From: Opitutales bacterium
GTDB taxonomy: Bacteria > Verrucomicrobiota > Verrucomicrobiia > Opitutales > Oceanipulchritudinaceae
Assembly (NCBI GenBank): GCA_007133065.1
Contig: SLNJ01000022.1
Coordinates: forward strand, 1 to 64,000
Length of the DNA stretch: 64,000 nucleotides
Direction of reading: 5' to 3'
Position numbers and translations under genes: made by a program
Notes under the pieces: model-generated
The model's database searches: none
The model's input: only the letters and a program-made list of their open reading frames with translations
Told to the model about the DNA's origin: nothing
Shown here: positions 1 to 10,954 of the stretch, piece by piece
Layout of the letters: each line of letters begins with the position of its first letter
How positions within the stretch are numbered: the stretch's first letter is position 1

Positions 1-413
1 ACCAACCTGCGATCCGCCGCCGCGCGGTACGCCGCCTTGACCTGGCCGAGGATCTCCGTCTCGCCCACGATCTGCGAATTCAACCCGGCGCAGACCTCGA
101 ACAGATGCCGAATCACTTCCTCCCCGGTCCGCACGATGAACGCGTTCTCCCAGTTCTCCGAGGAAATGCCGGACTCCCGCCGAAAAAATACCTTGAGCGC
201 ATCCGTACACGCCACCTGGTCCCCAACCCCGTACACCTCCGTGCGATTGCAGGTGCTGAGAACCAGGGTCTCCGCGGTCGCGCCCCGATCCCGAAGGAAG
301 CCATAGAGCCGCTCTTTACCCGCATCATCGAGGGCGATCCGTTCGCGCACGTCGAGCGGCGCGGTATGATGACTGACGCCCGCCACGAATACCTGCTCTC
401 TCGCCTCAAGCAT
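1..413 (-). CDS. hemA: glutamyl-tRNA reductase, N-terminal part (runs off window)
   Basis: Reduces glutamyl-tRNA to glutamate-1-semialdehyde, the first committed step of tetrapyrrole synthesis by the C5 pathway. The 137 visible residues carry the family signatures in order: GVSHHTAPLDVRERIA near residue 12, LSTCNRTEVY with the catalytic Cys at about residue 55, and SQIVGETEILGQVK near residue 115. The NADPH-binding and dimerisation domains lie beyond the left edge. The ATG overlaps the TGA of the upstream CcsA/HemX-like gene by one base, suggesting translational coupling. A GTG directly before the ATG is an alternative start. Truncation is only due to the window edge. Confidence 0.95.
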   Translation of the reverse strand, partial: MLEAREQVFVAGVSHHTAPLDVRERIALDDAGKERLYGFLRDRGATAETLVLSTCNRTEVYGVGDQVACTDALKVFFRRESGISSENWENAFIVRTGEEVIRHLFEVCAGLNSQIVGETEILGQVKAAYRAAADRRL

Positions 414-1270
414 CACAGATCCGACATCACATCTCCCGCCGCCCGATCCACCGAACCGTCCCAGCGGTTCCACTCGACCGGCAGCAGTGTCACGAGCGCA
501 AAGAGAAACAGTCCCACACAGGACCAGGCAAATCGCCGGGTATGCAGTTTGTGTTTTAGCCGCAGGATCAGCACCCCCGCGTACCCGACCCACAGCCCGA
601 TCGCGAACACAAGTTTGAGCGCCGCAACATCCTCGAGTCGCGCGGCCCAGTACACCCAACCAATCGCCACCGCCACGGTGTAGATCAGCACACAACTCAA
701 CAGGAGCCGAAGGTTCATCTGCTCCAGTTCGCGAATCGACGGCAAAAACCCGAACACCACCTGCCCGCGCTTCTGGCGCAGGCTCGCGTGCTGAATCAGG
801 TACATCGCGCTGCACACCGCCAGCAAGGCGAACGCCCCGTATGAGAATGTCGCGAGAGCAGCGTGCGCCTCCAGCCATGGATTCCCCCCGAGAATCTCCC
901 GTGGCTCCACGCGGTCCCACGCAGGCACTGTGAACGAAATCGCACTCAGAACGATCGCCAGACCGACGGAGAAAAAGCCCATCAGGCTCATCCGGAAAAT
1001 CGGCCCGGTCAGAAGATAGAGAATGATCAGCGACCAGGTGATGAACTGCAGAACCTCAAACGGATTTCCGACCGGACACGCCCGTGTCTCCAATCCGCGC
1101 GCATACAACCCGAGACTCTGAATCAGCAGTCCCGCCAGAACCAGCAGCACGAGCACGCCGTGCGAGTATCGCCGGCGGTGCAGCAACGCCTGAAGCGCGT
1201 ACGCGAACGCAACCACATAAAGCAGCATCGCCAGACCGGCCAGCAGACGTAGTTCCAGAATTCCCTCCAT
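413..1270 (-). CDS. CcsA/HemX-like cytochrome c assembly membrane protein
   Basis: A 285-residue integral membrane protein with about eight hydrophobic segments. The block around HAALATFSYGAFALL resembles the core of the cytochrome c assembly family (CcsA/CcmC/HemX). In B. subtilis and many others a HemX protein sits directly beside hemA and affects glutamyl-tRNA reductase level; here the stop codon overlaps the hemA start, the same arrangement. The tryptophan-rich WWD haem-handling motif of true CcsA is not evident, so HemX-type is more likely than a cytochrome c synthetase subunit. Exact role is inferred from the neighbour. Confidence 0.8.
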   Translation of the reverse strand: MEGILELRLLAGLAMLLYVVAFAYALQALLHRRRYSHGVLVLLVLAGLLIQSLGLYARGLETRACPVGNPFEVLQFITWSLIILYLLTGPIFRMSLMGFFSVGLAIVLSAISFTVPAWDRVEPREILGGNPWLEAHAALATFSYGAFALLAVCSAMYLIQHASLRQKRGQVVFGFLPSIRELEQMNLRLLLSCVLIYTVAVAIGWVYWAARLEDVAALKLVFAIGLWVGYAGVLILRLKHKLHTRRFAWSCVGLFLFALVTLLPVEWNRWDGSVDRAAGDVMSDL

Positions 1271-1523
1271 GATTACCCGAAGTGCTACAGAAGTCCGATA
1301 CTTCGCCAGCTTTTTCCGGCCCCGTCAAGCACGGCGCCCCGTGACATGCAGGGGTCCGGGAGCGGCGAGCGGCGGAGGCGCCTTCGGCGGCGTTGTTGGG
1401 ATTTGGTTGTTCGGAGCTGCGGGACGCAGGCGTTTCCCCGCTTTCGTTGCGCGCGCTGCGGCTGAGTCCGAAGGCTGCAATTCGCCATTGCCAACCCGCC
1501 AGAAGCGCGTATCGTCACCTCTA

Positions 1524-3651
<2,128 letters not shown>

Positions 3652-3673
3652 ACCCTGATCGGCTTAACATTCG

Positions 3674-5431
3674 ATGAAGAATAGAAAACAACGCCGCAGG
3701 AATATCATCGCCGTTACTGTATTCGCCCTCTTCCTCGCGAGTCTCTATTTCATTCTGAGCGGCGGCTTGGCCGATATGCGACGCGGCATGGGTCCGCCTG
3801 TCATCCTCGAAATCGATCTGGAAGGGGGATTCCCGGAAATCGCGGAGGACTCACCGCTTCATCTGCTCCGCCGGCCTCCGGTTACCCTGCGCGACCTCGT
3901 CGATTCGATCGATCATGCCGCCCGGGATCCGAACGTCGCCGCGCTCATCGCGCGGGTCGGCAACTCGCCGAACGGTCTTGCTCGGATTCAGGAGATCCGG
4001 GATGCGCTCCTCCGCTTCCGGGAAAGCGGCAAACCGGCGATCGCATGGTCGATGACGTTCGGTGAACTGGAGCCCGGCAACGCATCCTACTACCTTGCCA
4101 CCGCGTTCGATGAAATCCACCTGCAACCGAGCGGCGAAGTGGCGTTCACGGGACTGCGGGCCGAGATTCCATTCGCCGGCGAATTGGTGAACAAACTCGG
4201 CATAGAGGTCGAGGGCGACACGCGTGAGGAATACAAGTCCGTTTTCTACCTCTACACCGAATCCGAATTGCCGGACTTCCAGCGTGACGCCGAACAACAA
4301 CTCCTCGACAACATCTTCGGACAACTCGTCCGGAGCGTTGCCGTGGGACGCGACACGGATGAGGCAACGGTGCGGGAATGGGTGGCCCGCGCCCCTCTCC
4401 TCGCCCCCGCCGCCTTTGAACACGGTCTCGTTGACTCCCTCCGGCACCGGGACCAGGTTTATCGGGAGCTGCGTGGACGCTTCCCCGTCCAGCCCGAGAT
4501 CGTCGGCCTCTCCACCTATGCGAAGGACCACCTCACGCGCCCCGACACCGGTCCCGTCGTCGCTCTCATCACCGGTGACGGCGCCGTGCTGCGCGGACGC
4601 AGCAATCGGAATTTCATCACCGGTTCCCGCGTCATGGGTGCGGACAGTATCGTCGATGCATTCGAGCGCGCCATCGACGACTCCGACGTGCGCGTCATTG
4701 TCTACCGCATCACGTCGCCGGGAGGCTCGGTCGTAGCCTCGGAGGCAATCTGGCGCATGGTCCAGCGCGCGAGGGAGGCGGGGAAACCTGTCGTCGTTTC
4801 GATGGGCGATGTCGCCGCGTCGGGCGGGTACTACATCGCCATGGGAGCCGACCGGATCGTTGCTCAACCCGGCACCGTGACCGGATCCATTGGCGTCGTC
4901 CTCTCCAGGTTCCTCACCGAGGATATGTGGAGCAAACTCGGAATCACCTGGGATGCGGTCCAGTCCGGTCCGAACGCCGACTGGTTTTCGTCGCTCAGCT
5001 CGCACTCCCCGGAACAATGGGCGCAGTTTCAGGAACGGCTGGATTTCTACTACGACGTCTTTGTCGAACGAACGGCGGAGGGCCGCGGTCTCTCTTTGGA
5101 CGAGGCCCGTTCGGCCGCAAAGGGACGGGTTTGGAGCGGCGAACAGGCGCTGGAGCTCGGCCTGGTCGACGCGCTCGGCGGGCTCGATATCGCACTCGAC
5201 CTCGCCCGCGATCTCGCGGAGGTGGAACCCGACGCACCGGTCCGGGTCGTCCCCTACCCCCGCCCCCGCACCCTCATTCAACGCCTCCTAGGAAGAGATG
5301 CCACCGGAGCTTCAACGGTACCAGTCGAACTCATACGAATTCTCCGCAGCCTCTACGGTCTCGCCGGTCAGGCCGGCCTGGTCGAACGTCCCGCAGGATA
5401 TACCTACGACAACCCCGAGCGGAACTGGTAA
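3674..5431 (+). CDS. sppA: signal peptide peptidase SppA, long (67K) type
   Basis: Membrane-anchored serine protease that degrades cleaved signal peptides. The 585 residues fit the tandem-domain E. coli type (618 aa). A single N-terminal membrane segment spans about residues 11-30. The first domain carries YKS with the probable general-base Lys188; the second carries DVAASGGYYIAMGAD with nucleophile Ser383, followed by TGSIGVV. This is the Ser/Lys dyad split across the two domains known for E. coli SppA. It follows thiC by 22 bases, so it may be co-transcribed, though the functions are unrelated. No good ribosome-binding site precedes the ATG. Confidence 0.94.
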   Translation: MKNRKQRRRNIIAVTVFALFLASLYFILSGGLADMRRGMGPPVILEIDLEGGFPEIAEDSPLHLLRRPPVTLRDLVDSIDHAARDPNVAALIARVGNSPNGLARIQEIRDALLRFRESGKPAIAWSMTFGELEPGNASYYLATAFDEIHLQPSGEVAFTGLRAEIPFAGELVNKLGIEVEGDTREEYKSVFYLYTESELPDFQRDAEQQLLDNIFGQLVRSVAVGRDTDEATVREWVARAPLLAPAAFEHGLVDSLRHRDQVYRELRGRFPVQPEIVGLSTYAKDHLTRPDTGPVVALITGDGAVLRGRSNRNFITGSRVMGADSIVDAFERAIDDSDVRVIVYRITSPGGSVVASEAIWRMVQRAREAGKPVVVSMGDVAASGGYYIAMGADRIVAQPGTVTGSIGVVLSRFLTEDMWSKLGITWDAVQSGPNADWFSSLSSHSPEQWAQFQERLDFYYDVFVERTAEGRGLSLDEARSAAKGRVWSGEQALELGLVDALGGLDIALDLARDLAEVEPDAPVRVVPYPRPRTLIQRLLGRDATGASTVPVELIRILRSLYGLAGQAGLVERPAGYTYDNPERNW

Positions 5432-5472
5432 CGCCCCCGTTCGAGGCCGGACGGGACGCCCTCTATCGAAAA

Positions 5473-5575
5473 GCTGAAAGCCTGCCGGCAGTTCGAATCC
5501 CCCTCCGGTTTCCCATCCTCTCTCCGAGCCGGAGGCGTCGCAACCTGTAGCCTTTCAGCCTTTCAGCCTTTCAGC
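5473..5575. repeat. TTTCAGC octamer array with inverted partner
   Basis: Three perfect tandem octamers CTTTCAGC (5552-5575) lie just before the alaS stop codon. The reverse complement GCTGAAAG occurs at 5473-5480, so the RNA could form a stem with any of the three units. The array sits between the convergent genes sppA and alaS and belongs to the same octamer family found at 39.4 and 42.5 kb. A transcription-end role is possible but unproven; there is no uridine tract. Confidence 0.7.
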
Positions 5576-5576
5576 A

Positions 5577-8273
5577 CTACCGATCCACGAGTACGCGCTT
5601 CTGCCAGGCGGCCAGAACCTCGGCGAGGTCCTCCGTATTCCTGCCGCCACCCATGGCGAAATCGGGTTTGCCGCCGCCCTTGCCATCCAGTTTCGCGGCC
5701 AGGTCACGAACGATTGCTCCCGCCTCGTAGCCGGCCTCCACGGCCTCGGGCGAGCAGAACGCGACGACCGTCGCCTTGCCGTTGAGGGAAGCACCGAGCA
5801 CGACGACCGAGGGACCTATCTCTCCGGCCAGCCGAGCACCGGTCTGACGCAGAGCATTCGGGTTCTCGGCCTCCACCACCCGTGCCAGGAACCGGACCCC
5901 CCCCCGATCCTGCGCCTCCTCTGCAAGGCGGCCCGCGGTCGCCTGGGACTGTCGCTGGCGAATGCGCCGGAGCTCGGCATCCAGTTCGTTGCGTTGACTG
6001 ATCAGGGCGGAAACGCGGCTCTCCAGCTCGGAGGGCCGACACGAAAGCAGCGCGCACACCGACGCGATTTGAGCGTCTTGTTCAAGGCTAACTTCAAGCG
6101 CACGATCGCCGGTGATTGCCTCGACCCGGCGCACACCGGCGGCGATCGCGCTCTCGGAGACCACGCGCACCAACCCGATCTCGCCCGTGGAACGCACGTG
6201 CGTTCCGCCGCACAGCTCCACGGACCATCCACCGATGTCCACGACGCGTACGATGTCCCCGTACTTCTCTCCAAAGAATGCCAGGCATTGCTCCGGCTTC
6301 TCGTCGTACGGCGTTTCGTACCAACGGACCTTCGAGTTCTCCAGGATCCGGCGGTTCGCCAGGCGCTCGATCTCATGAAGACGCTCCTGGGGAATCTGTT
6401 CGAAATGACTGAAGTCAAAACGCAAGCGATCCGGTGCAACCAGCGAGCCGGCCTGGTGCACATGCTCTCCGAGGATCGCGCGCAGCGCCCAGTGGAGGAT
6501 ATGCGTTGCGCTGTGATGTCGCTCGATCCCGCTGCGTCGCTCCCGGTCGACAGTCAGCAAAATCGACGCCTCGCGCGCGGCTGCGGCGCGGAGCAGTTCC
6601 ACATCCCGCTCCTCCGGGATCCGGTGCAGATGGCGTCCGGAGGAATCAACAACCGTATCCGTAATCGCAATACGGGAACCCGTGATATCCGCGAACCCGG
6701 AATCCCCGACCTGCCCCCCTTTTTCGCCGTAGAAGGGCGTCTCGGGAACCACCAGGAAGTGGGTGCCGTCCACCTCGACGAGATCCGACACAACCGTGGG
6801 GTAGGCCTCGAGGTTCTCCCGCTCGTATCCGACAAACCGTGTGGCGCCGGCCTCTGTGCCGCTCCCGGCAACCGTGACGGCCGTCGACTTGCGGGCGGAC
6901 CGCGCCCGCGCCCGCTGTTTCTCCATCTCGCGAGCGAAGCCGTCGGTGTCGACCGACATCCGCCGCTCCCGCGCCACCAGCTGCGTCAGATCCAGCGGAA
7001 AACCATAGGTGTCGTAGAGCGCAAACGCATCCTCGCCCGGGATCGTCCCCCCGGACTTCCCCTCGGTCCACTTGTTGATCAGCTGCATGCCGCGATCGAT
7101 CGTACGATCGAACGCGGCCTCCTCCGCGCCGATCACTTTGCGGATTACCGCATCCTGACGCCGGAGTTCCGGGAATACATCGCCGAGCGATGCCATGACC
7201 GGGTCGACGAGGCTGGTGAAGAATCCGGGGTTGAGGTCGAGCCGCCGGCCGAACATCACCGCCCTGCGGAGGATGCGGCGAAGGACATAGTTGCGTCCCT
7301 CATTCCCCGGAAGGATTCCGTCGGCGATCGCGCAGGAGAGCGTTCGGATGTGATCGGCCAGCACGCGAAACGCCACGTCCTTCATCTCCTCCGGAGTCGG
7401 ATGATCGCGGTCCCTCGGAAGCGTGCGCCCGTATCGGTGTCCGGAGAGGTCGGTCAAAGCTTCGAAGATTTCGCCGAAGACGTCGGCGTTGTAGTTGCTG
7501 GGAACCTCCCCGAACTCGGTCAGGTTCCGGGTCGTCGCGAAGATTCCGGCGATGCGTTCGAATCCCATTCCGGTGTCCACGTACTTGCTCTTCAACGGTT
7601 CGTAGGTGCCGCCGGGAAGCGCATTGAACTGTATGAACACATTGTTCCATAGCTCCATGCAATACGCGGAATCCCCGTCGACAAGCCGCCCCTTCGTGTC
7701 CCCGAGCTCCGTCAGGTCCATATGAATCTCCGAACACGGTCCGCACGGGCCGGTGTCACCCATCGCCCAGAAACAGTCGCGGGAGTGCTTCAGGTGAACC
7801 TCCGGGTCGAGTCCTGAACGCTTAAAGATCGCGGTCCAGATCTCGAAGGCTTCCTGGTCGAACTCTGAAGGGTCGCCTTCTGCCGGCGCGTATACGGTGG
7901 CGTACAGGCGTTCGGCCGGCAGCTTCCAGACTTCCGTGAGCAGCTCCCACGACCACTCGAGCGCCTCCTTCTTGAAATAATCGCCGAACGACCAGTTTCC
8001 CAGCATCTCGAAGAAGGTGTGGTGATAGGTATCGAAGCCGACATCCTCCAAATCGTTGTGTTTGCCTCCGGCGCGAATGCACTTCTGCGTATCGGCCGCC
8101 CGGGAATACGGCGCTTCCCGCTCGCCGAGAAAATACGGCACGAACTGATTCATCCCCGCGTTCGTAAACAGGAGATTCGGCGCCGCCGGCATCAGTGAAG
8201 CTGACGGCACGATCTCGTGATCGCGCTCCCGGAAAAAATCAAGGAAGGATTCTCGTATCTCTTTGGAGGTCAT
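5577..8273 (-). CDS. alaS: alanine-tRNA ligase
   Basis: Charges tRNA-Ala. The 898-residue protein has the class II catalytic core at its N-terminus (FFRERDHEIVPSASL, then FEMLGNWSFGDYFK), the editing domain with the zinc-type HSATHILH motif and CGGTHVRSTGEIG, and the C-Ala domain with a short coiled coil. It ends in GGGKPDFAMGGG, the usual AlaS tail. I start at the ATG giving MTSKEIRESFLDFF; seven more codons from a TTG are possible but do not match the family. No clear ribosome-binding site is seen. Confidence 0.97.
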   Translation of the reverse strand: MTSKEIRESFLDFFRERDHEIVPSASLMPAAPNLLFTNAGMNQFVPYFLGEREAPYSRAADTQKCIRAGGKHNDLEDVGFDTYHHTFFEMLGNWSFGDYFKKEALEWSWELLTEVWKLPAERLYATVYAPAEGDPSEFDQEAFEIWTAIFKRSGLDPEVHLKHSRDCFWAMGDTGPCGPCSEIHMDLTELGDTKGRLVDGDSAYCMELWNNVFIQFNALPGGTYEPLKSKYVDTGMGFERIAGIFATTRNLTEFGEVPSNYNADVFGEIFEALTDLSGHRYGRTLPRDRDHPTPEEMKDVAFRVLADHIRTLSCAIADGILPGNEGRNYVLRRILRRAVMFGRRLDLNPGFFTSLVDPVMASLGDVFPELRRQDAVIRKVIGAEEAAFDRTIDRGMQLINKWTEGKSGGTIPGEDAFALYDTYGFPLDLTQLVARERRMSVDTDGFAREMEKQRARARSARKSTAVTVAGSGTEAGATRFVGYERENLEAYPTVVSDLVEVDGTHFLVVPETPFYGEKGGQVGDSGFADITGSRIAITDTVVDSSGRHLHRIPEERDVELLRAAAAREASILLTVDRERRSGIERHHSATHILHWALRAILGEHVHQAGSLVAPDRLRFDFSHFEQIPQERLHEIERLANRRILENSKVRWYETPYDEKPEQCLAFFGEKYGDIVRVVDIGGWSVELCGGTHVRSTGEIGLVRVVSESAIAAGVRRVEAITGDRALEVSLEQDAQIASVCALLSCRPSELESRVSALISQRNELDAELRRIRQRQSQATAGRLAEEAQDRGGVRFLARVVEAENPNALRQTGARLAGEIGPSVVVLGASLNGKATVVAFCSPEAVEAGYEAGAIVRDLAAKLDGKGGGKPDFAMGGGRNTEDLAEVLAAWQKRVLVDR

Positions 8274-8372
8274 TTCAAAAACTGCTTGATTCAAATATTA
8301 CACGATCGGCACTTCAGGGTTCCAGCGGTCCGCCGGGCGGGATACAGACCCTTGGCACCGCGCCCGAACGGA

Positions 8373-9491
8373 TCAGCCGGCGGCCGCACCGATCAACCGA
8401 TCGCGAATCGCCTCGCCCATCTCACGGCACCCCACGGCGCTCCCGCCGAATGCGATGTCCGCCGTCCGGGTACCCGCTTCCACCACCGCGCGCACCGCTG
8501 CTTCAATCTCATCCGCGGCATCTGTCAACCCGAAGCTGTAGCGCAGCATCATGGCGGCGCTCAGGATCTGGGCGCACGGGTTGGCGAGATCGCGCCCGGC
8601 AATATCGGGCGCCGTGCCGCCGGCCGGCTCGTAGAGCCCGAACGGGCATTCGAAGCGGTTGTTTCCCGCGCCCAGGCTCGCGCTCGAGAGCATTCCCAGC
8701 GATCCGCAGATCACCGCCATCTCATCGGAGAGGATGTCCCCGAACATATTCTCGGTGAAGAGCACGTCGAACTGGTTCGGGTCGCGCGCCAGCTGCATCG
8801 CCGCGTTGTCGACATACATGTGGGAAAGTTCAAGCCCGGGATACTCGGCGGCGAAGAACTCGGTTACCGTCTTGCGCCAGAGCACGGAGGTCTCCAGGAC
8901 GTTGGCCTTGTCCACCGAGCAGACCCGTCCGCCGCGATCGCCTGCGGCGAGCGCGGCGATCCGCGCGATGCGCTCGATCTCGCTCTTGCGGTAGATCATG
9001 GTGTCCCGGGCCTCGATATCGCCATCCTCCAGCGTGCGCGTCTCCTTCGGCTCCCCAAAGTAGATTCCGCCCGTCAGTTCGCGGATACAGACGATGTCGA
9101 TGCCGTCGGGGATACGCTCCGCCTTGAGCGGAGAGGCGTCGAGCAACTGGGGGTAAAGCAGTCCCGGCCGGATGTTTGCAAAAAGCTTGAAATGCTTGCG
9201 CAACGGCAGAAGCGCCGCCCGCTCGGGTTGCTCCTTCGGTGGCAGATGCTCCCAGCGCGGCCCGCCGACCGATCCGAACAGGATCGCGTCCGCCGCTCCG
9301 CACGCCCCGAGGGTCGCCTCCGGCAATGCGAAGCCATGCTCGTCGATGGCCGCCCCGCCGACCGCGCACGAGGTGGTGTCAAATCGATAGCCATGGCGCT
9401 CCGAGCTCGCGGCGAGCACCTCGAGTGCCACCGCCATCACTTCGGGACCAATCCCGTCACCGGGAAGAACGGCAATGTTGAGCGATTTCAT
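8373..9491 (-). CDS. leuB: 3-isopropylmalate dehydrogenase
   Basis: Third step of leucine synthesis, oxidising 3-isopropylmalate with NAD. The 372-residue product starts with [18 protein letters not shown], the hallmark of the isocitrate/isopropylmalate dehydrogenase family, and has the metal-binding [10 protein letters not shown] and the following [12 protein letters not shown]. Length matches the family. The frame is open 50 codons upstream, but only this ATG gives a proper family N-terminus. No other leu genes are visible, so the pathway is scattered on the chromosome. Confidence 0.96.
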   Translation of the reverse strand: MKSLNIAVLPGDGIGPEVMAVALEVLAASSERHGYRFDTTSCAVGGAAIDEHGFALPEATLGACGAADAILFGSVGGPRWEHLPPKEQPERAALLPLRKHFKLFANIRPGLLYPQLLDASPLKAERIPDGIDIVCIRELTGGIYFGEPKETRTLEDGDIEARDTMIYRKSEIERIARIAALAAGDRGGRVCSVDKANVLETSVLWRKTVTEFFAAEYPGLELSHMYVDNAAMQLARDPNQFDVLFTENMFGDILSDEMAVICGSLGMLSSASLGAGNNRFECPFGLYEPAGGTAPDIAGRDLANPCAQILSAAMMLRYSFGLTDAADEIEAAVRAVVEAGTRTADIAFGGSAVGCREMGEAIRDRLIGAAAG

Positions 9492-9571
9492 AGTGTCAGT
9501 TGTCAAAGGCCGATCCGGACATTTTGGCCCGGCCCGGCGCAAAACCTTCCACCGTAACGCCTCCGTTTCAA

Positions 9572-9961
9572 ATGAAAAGCGGAAAAGCGCGGAAGCGCGA
9601 CCCCTCCGGTATGTTCCCTCACGCCAAGGAATTGGGAGCAACGGTTCGCTACGAGGCTCAGCGAGACACGCTGATTGTCTTCGAGAACAGTCTTGCCGAT
9701 GGATTGACCAATGTTGGAATGCCGGCGTTTTTCAGAGTCGACCCAGAGGAACTCATGGCCCGCAGCGGCCACTATCAACCGATCCTGAAGTTCGAACTCG
9801 TGGACAAGAAGAAGCGGCTCTTCGATCCGCAGCGTATGAGCTACCGCGACTCGGCGGAGCACTGGAACTGCATCGGTGAGGCCACGCCGCTGCGGAAATG
9901 CCTGCAACTCACGGTGCCCCATATCGGCAAGGATTCGTTCTTTGAATTGGACGGGGATTGA
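9572..9961 (+). CDS. hypothetical protein, 129 aa
   Basis: Not recognised. A soluble-looking protein with a basic N-terminus ([11 protein letters not shown]), no signal peptide or membrane segment, and a mixed alpha/beta composition with blocks such as [13 protein letters not shown] and [15 protein letters not shown]. It sits alone on the plus strand between leuB and the toxin-antitoxin pair, both on the minus strand. The start at the ATG of MKSGKA is a choice; the frame is open 24 codons further up. It could be a lineage-specific conserved protein. Coding is supported mainly by length and sensible composition. Confidence 0.6.
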   Translation: MKSGKARKRDPSGMFPHAKELGATVRYEAQRDTLIVFENSLADGLTNVGMPAFFRVDPEELMARSGHYQPILKFELVDKKKRLFDPQRMSYRDSAEHWNCIGEATPLRKCLQLTVPHIGKDSFFELDGD

Positions 9962-10026
9962 AGGTGGCGCAAGCGTCCCGCTTGAATTGCGCCTTCAACC
10001 TTCATCCTGTTCCGCGTCCACTCCCC

Positions 10027-10380
10027 TCACTTGGCGTATGGAAGAATATCCAGGAAGCGCGTGAGCGCTGCCTCCAGGCGTATCAACAAGGCCGGTGTGA
10101 CTTGTCCGATAACCTGTCGGATCCGTTCGCGTTTGATGGCTACGATTTTGTCGACCATTACCTGTGAATCCCGCTTCAATCCGTTTGAGGCGTCCGGGCG
10201 GATGTCGATACGAAAGAGCGGAGCGGGAACGATGTGGGTCGTGATAGGCAATACGACCACCGACGCGTGGGTCTCGTTGTAGACGTCGGCTTGCAGAACC
10301 ACCGCCGGTCGCGGTTTGCCGTAATCGCCGGCAACGACGCACAGCACGATATCTCCCCGCCTGAGCGCGTTCACTTCCAC
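10027..10380 (-). CDS. MazF/PemK-type endoribonuclease toxin
   Basis: Toxin of a type II toxin-antitoxin pair, predicted to cleave mRNA. The 117 residues match the PemK/MazF fold: RRGDIVLC at the start, GKPRPAVVLQ, VVVLPITT, then GLKRDSQVMVDKI and RIRQVIGQ. The length is typical. Its start overlaps the end of the antitoxin gene by 10 bases, the usual antitoxin-first order. Likely autoregulated with its partner. Its cleavage specificity cannot be read from the sequence. Confidence 0.9.
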   Translation of the reverse strand: MEVNALRRGDIVLCVVAGDYGKPRPAVVLQADVYNETHASVVVLPITTHIVPAPLFRIDIRPDASNGLKRDSQVMVDKIVAIKRERIRQVIGQVTPALLIRLEAALTRFLDILPYAK

Positions 10381-10616
10381 TGATCGAGATCGGCCGCCTC
10401 GCTCCAGTCACCGGACTCGGCGGCAGACGAAGTGGATGCGACTTGGGACTGACGGCGCGCTTGGGATTCATACTCCGGGTCGTCGAGTTCGAGGTAACGC
10501 CGGAGCGCTTCGTTGATAATCCAGTTCTTACCCTTTCCTGTCGCACGCGCCCGCCGCTCCAGATGCTCGCGCAACCGCCGGGTCATCCGGATGCTTGTTG
10601 TAACCGAGTCAGTCAT
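10371..10616 (-). CDS. ribbon-helix-helix antitoxin
   Basis: DNA-binding antitoxin partner of the MazF-like toxin. Residues 4-45 have the ribbon-helix-helix pattern (TTSIRMTRRLREHLERRA, then NWIINEALRRYLEL). The C-terminal tail is acidic and disordered (SGDWSEAADLDQW), the part that normally wraps the toxin. I start at MTDSVTTSIRM; ATGs 2 and 9 codons upstream are possible. The pair is probably repressed by its own product at the upstream promoter. Confidence 0.86.
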   Translation of the reverse strand: MTDSVTTSIRMTRRLREHLERRARATGKGKNWIINEALRRYLELDDPEYESQARRQSQVASTSSAAESGDWSEAADLDQWK

Positions 10617-10954
10617 GGCCATAAAACCGTAGTTGTACCACATCCTATTGCAATCAAATTCGTCACCTGTCGATTGCGATTAGGAATAGCACAAAATCGC
10701 CCTCCTCCCCACTTTCCCTTTCACTCTCACTTTCACTCTACAACCCAGTCCACCCCCCGGGGCGGCCCGGGGCGGCCGGGGAACACCGGTTTTTGTTGCT
10801 AATGACCTGGCAGGGACCGAACATGCCAGTGATTATGTGGTCGTGATGCGCAGGGACGAATGCGCCGGTCGCCGATGTGCCGGCGCGCAGCGGGCACCCA
10901 CGGTCCCGCCCTTCCCCTGAGCCGCCCAATTTCCATCCCGCAGCCCTCAACGAA
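10617..10954. other. gene-free stretch with pyrimidine tract and GC-rich decamer repeats
   Basis: Divergent spacer between the antitoxin and the helicase. About 10701-10740 is a cytosine/thymine-rich tract that repeats TTTCACTCT twice. About 10759-10778 has two tandem decamers GGGGCGGCCC / GGGGCGGCCG inside a strongly self-complementary stretch. The helicase frame is open from 10877, but I see no family match before the chosen ATG. No RNA gene recognised. Confidence 0.6.

Noticed and set aside
5994-7652. Long open frame (552 codons) opposite alaS
   Set aside because: It is antisense to a clear alaS; its Arg/Ala/Asp-rich translation has no fold signature and arises from GC-rich codon bias.
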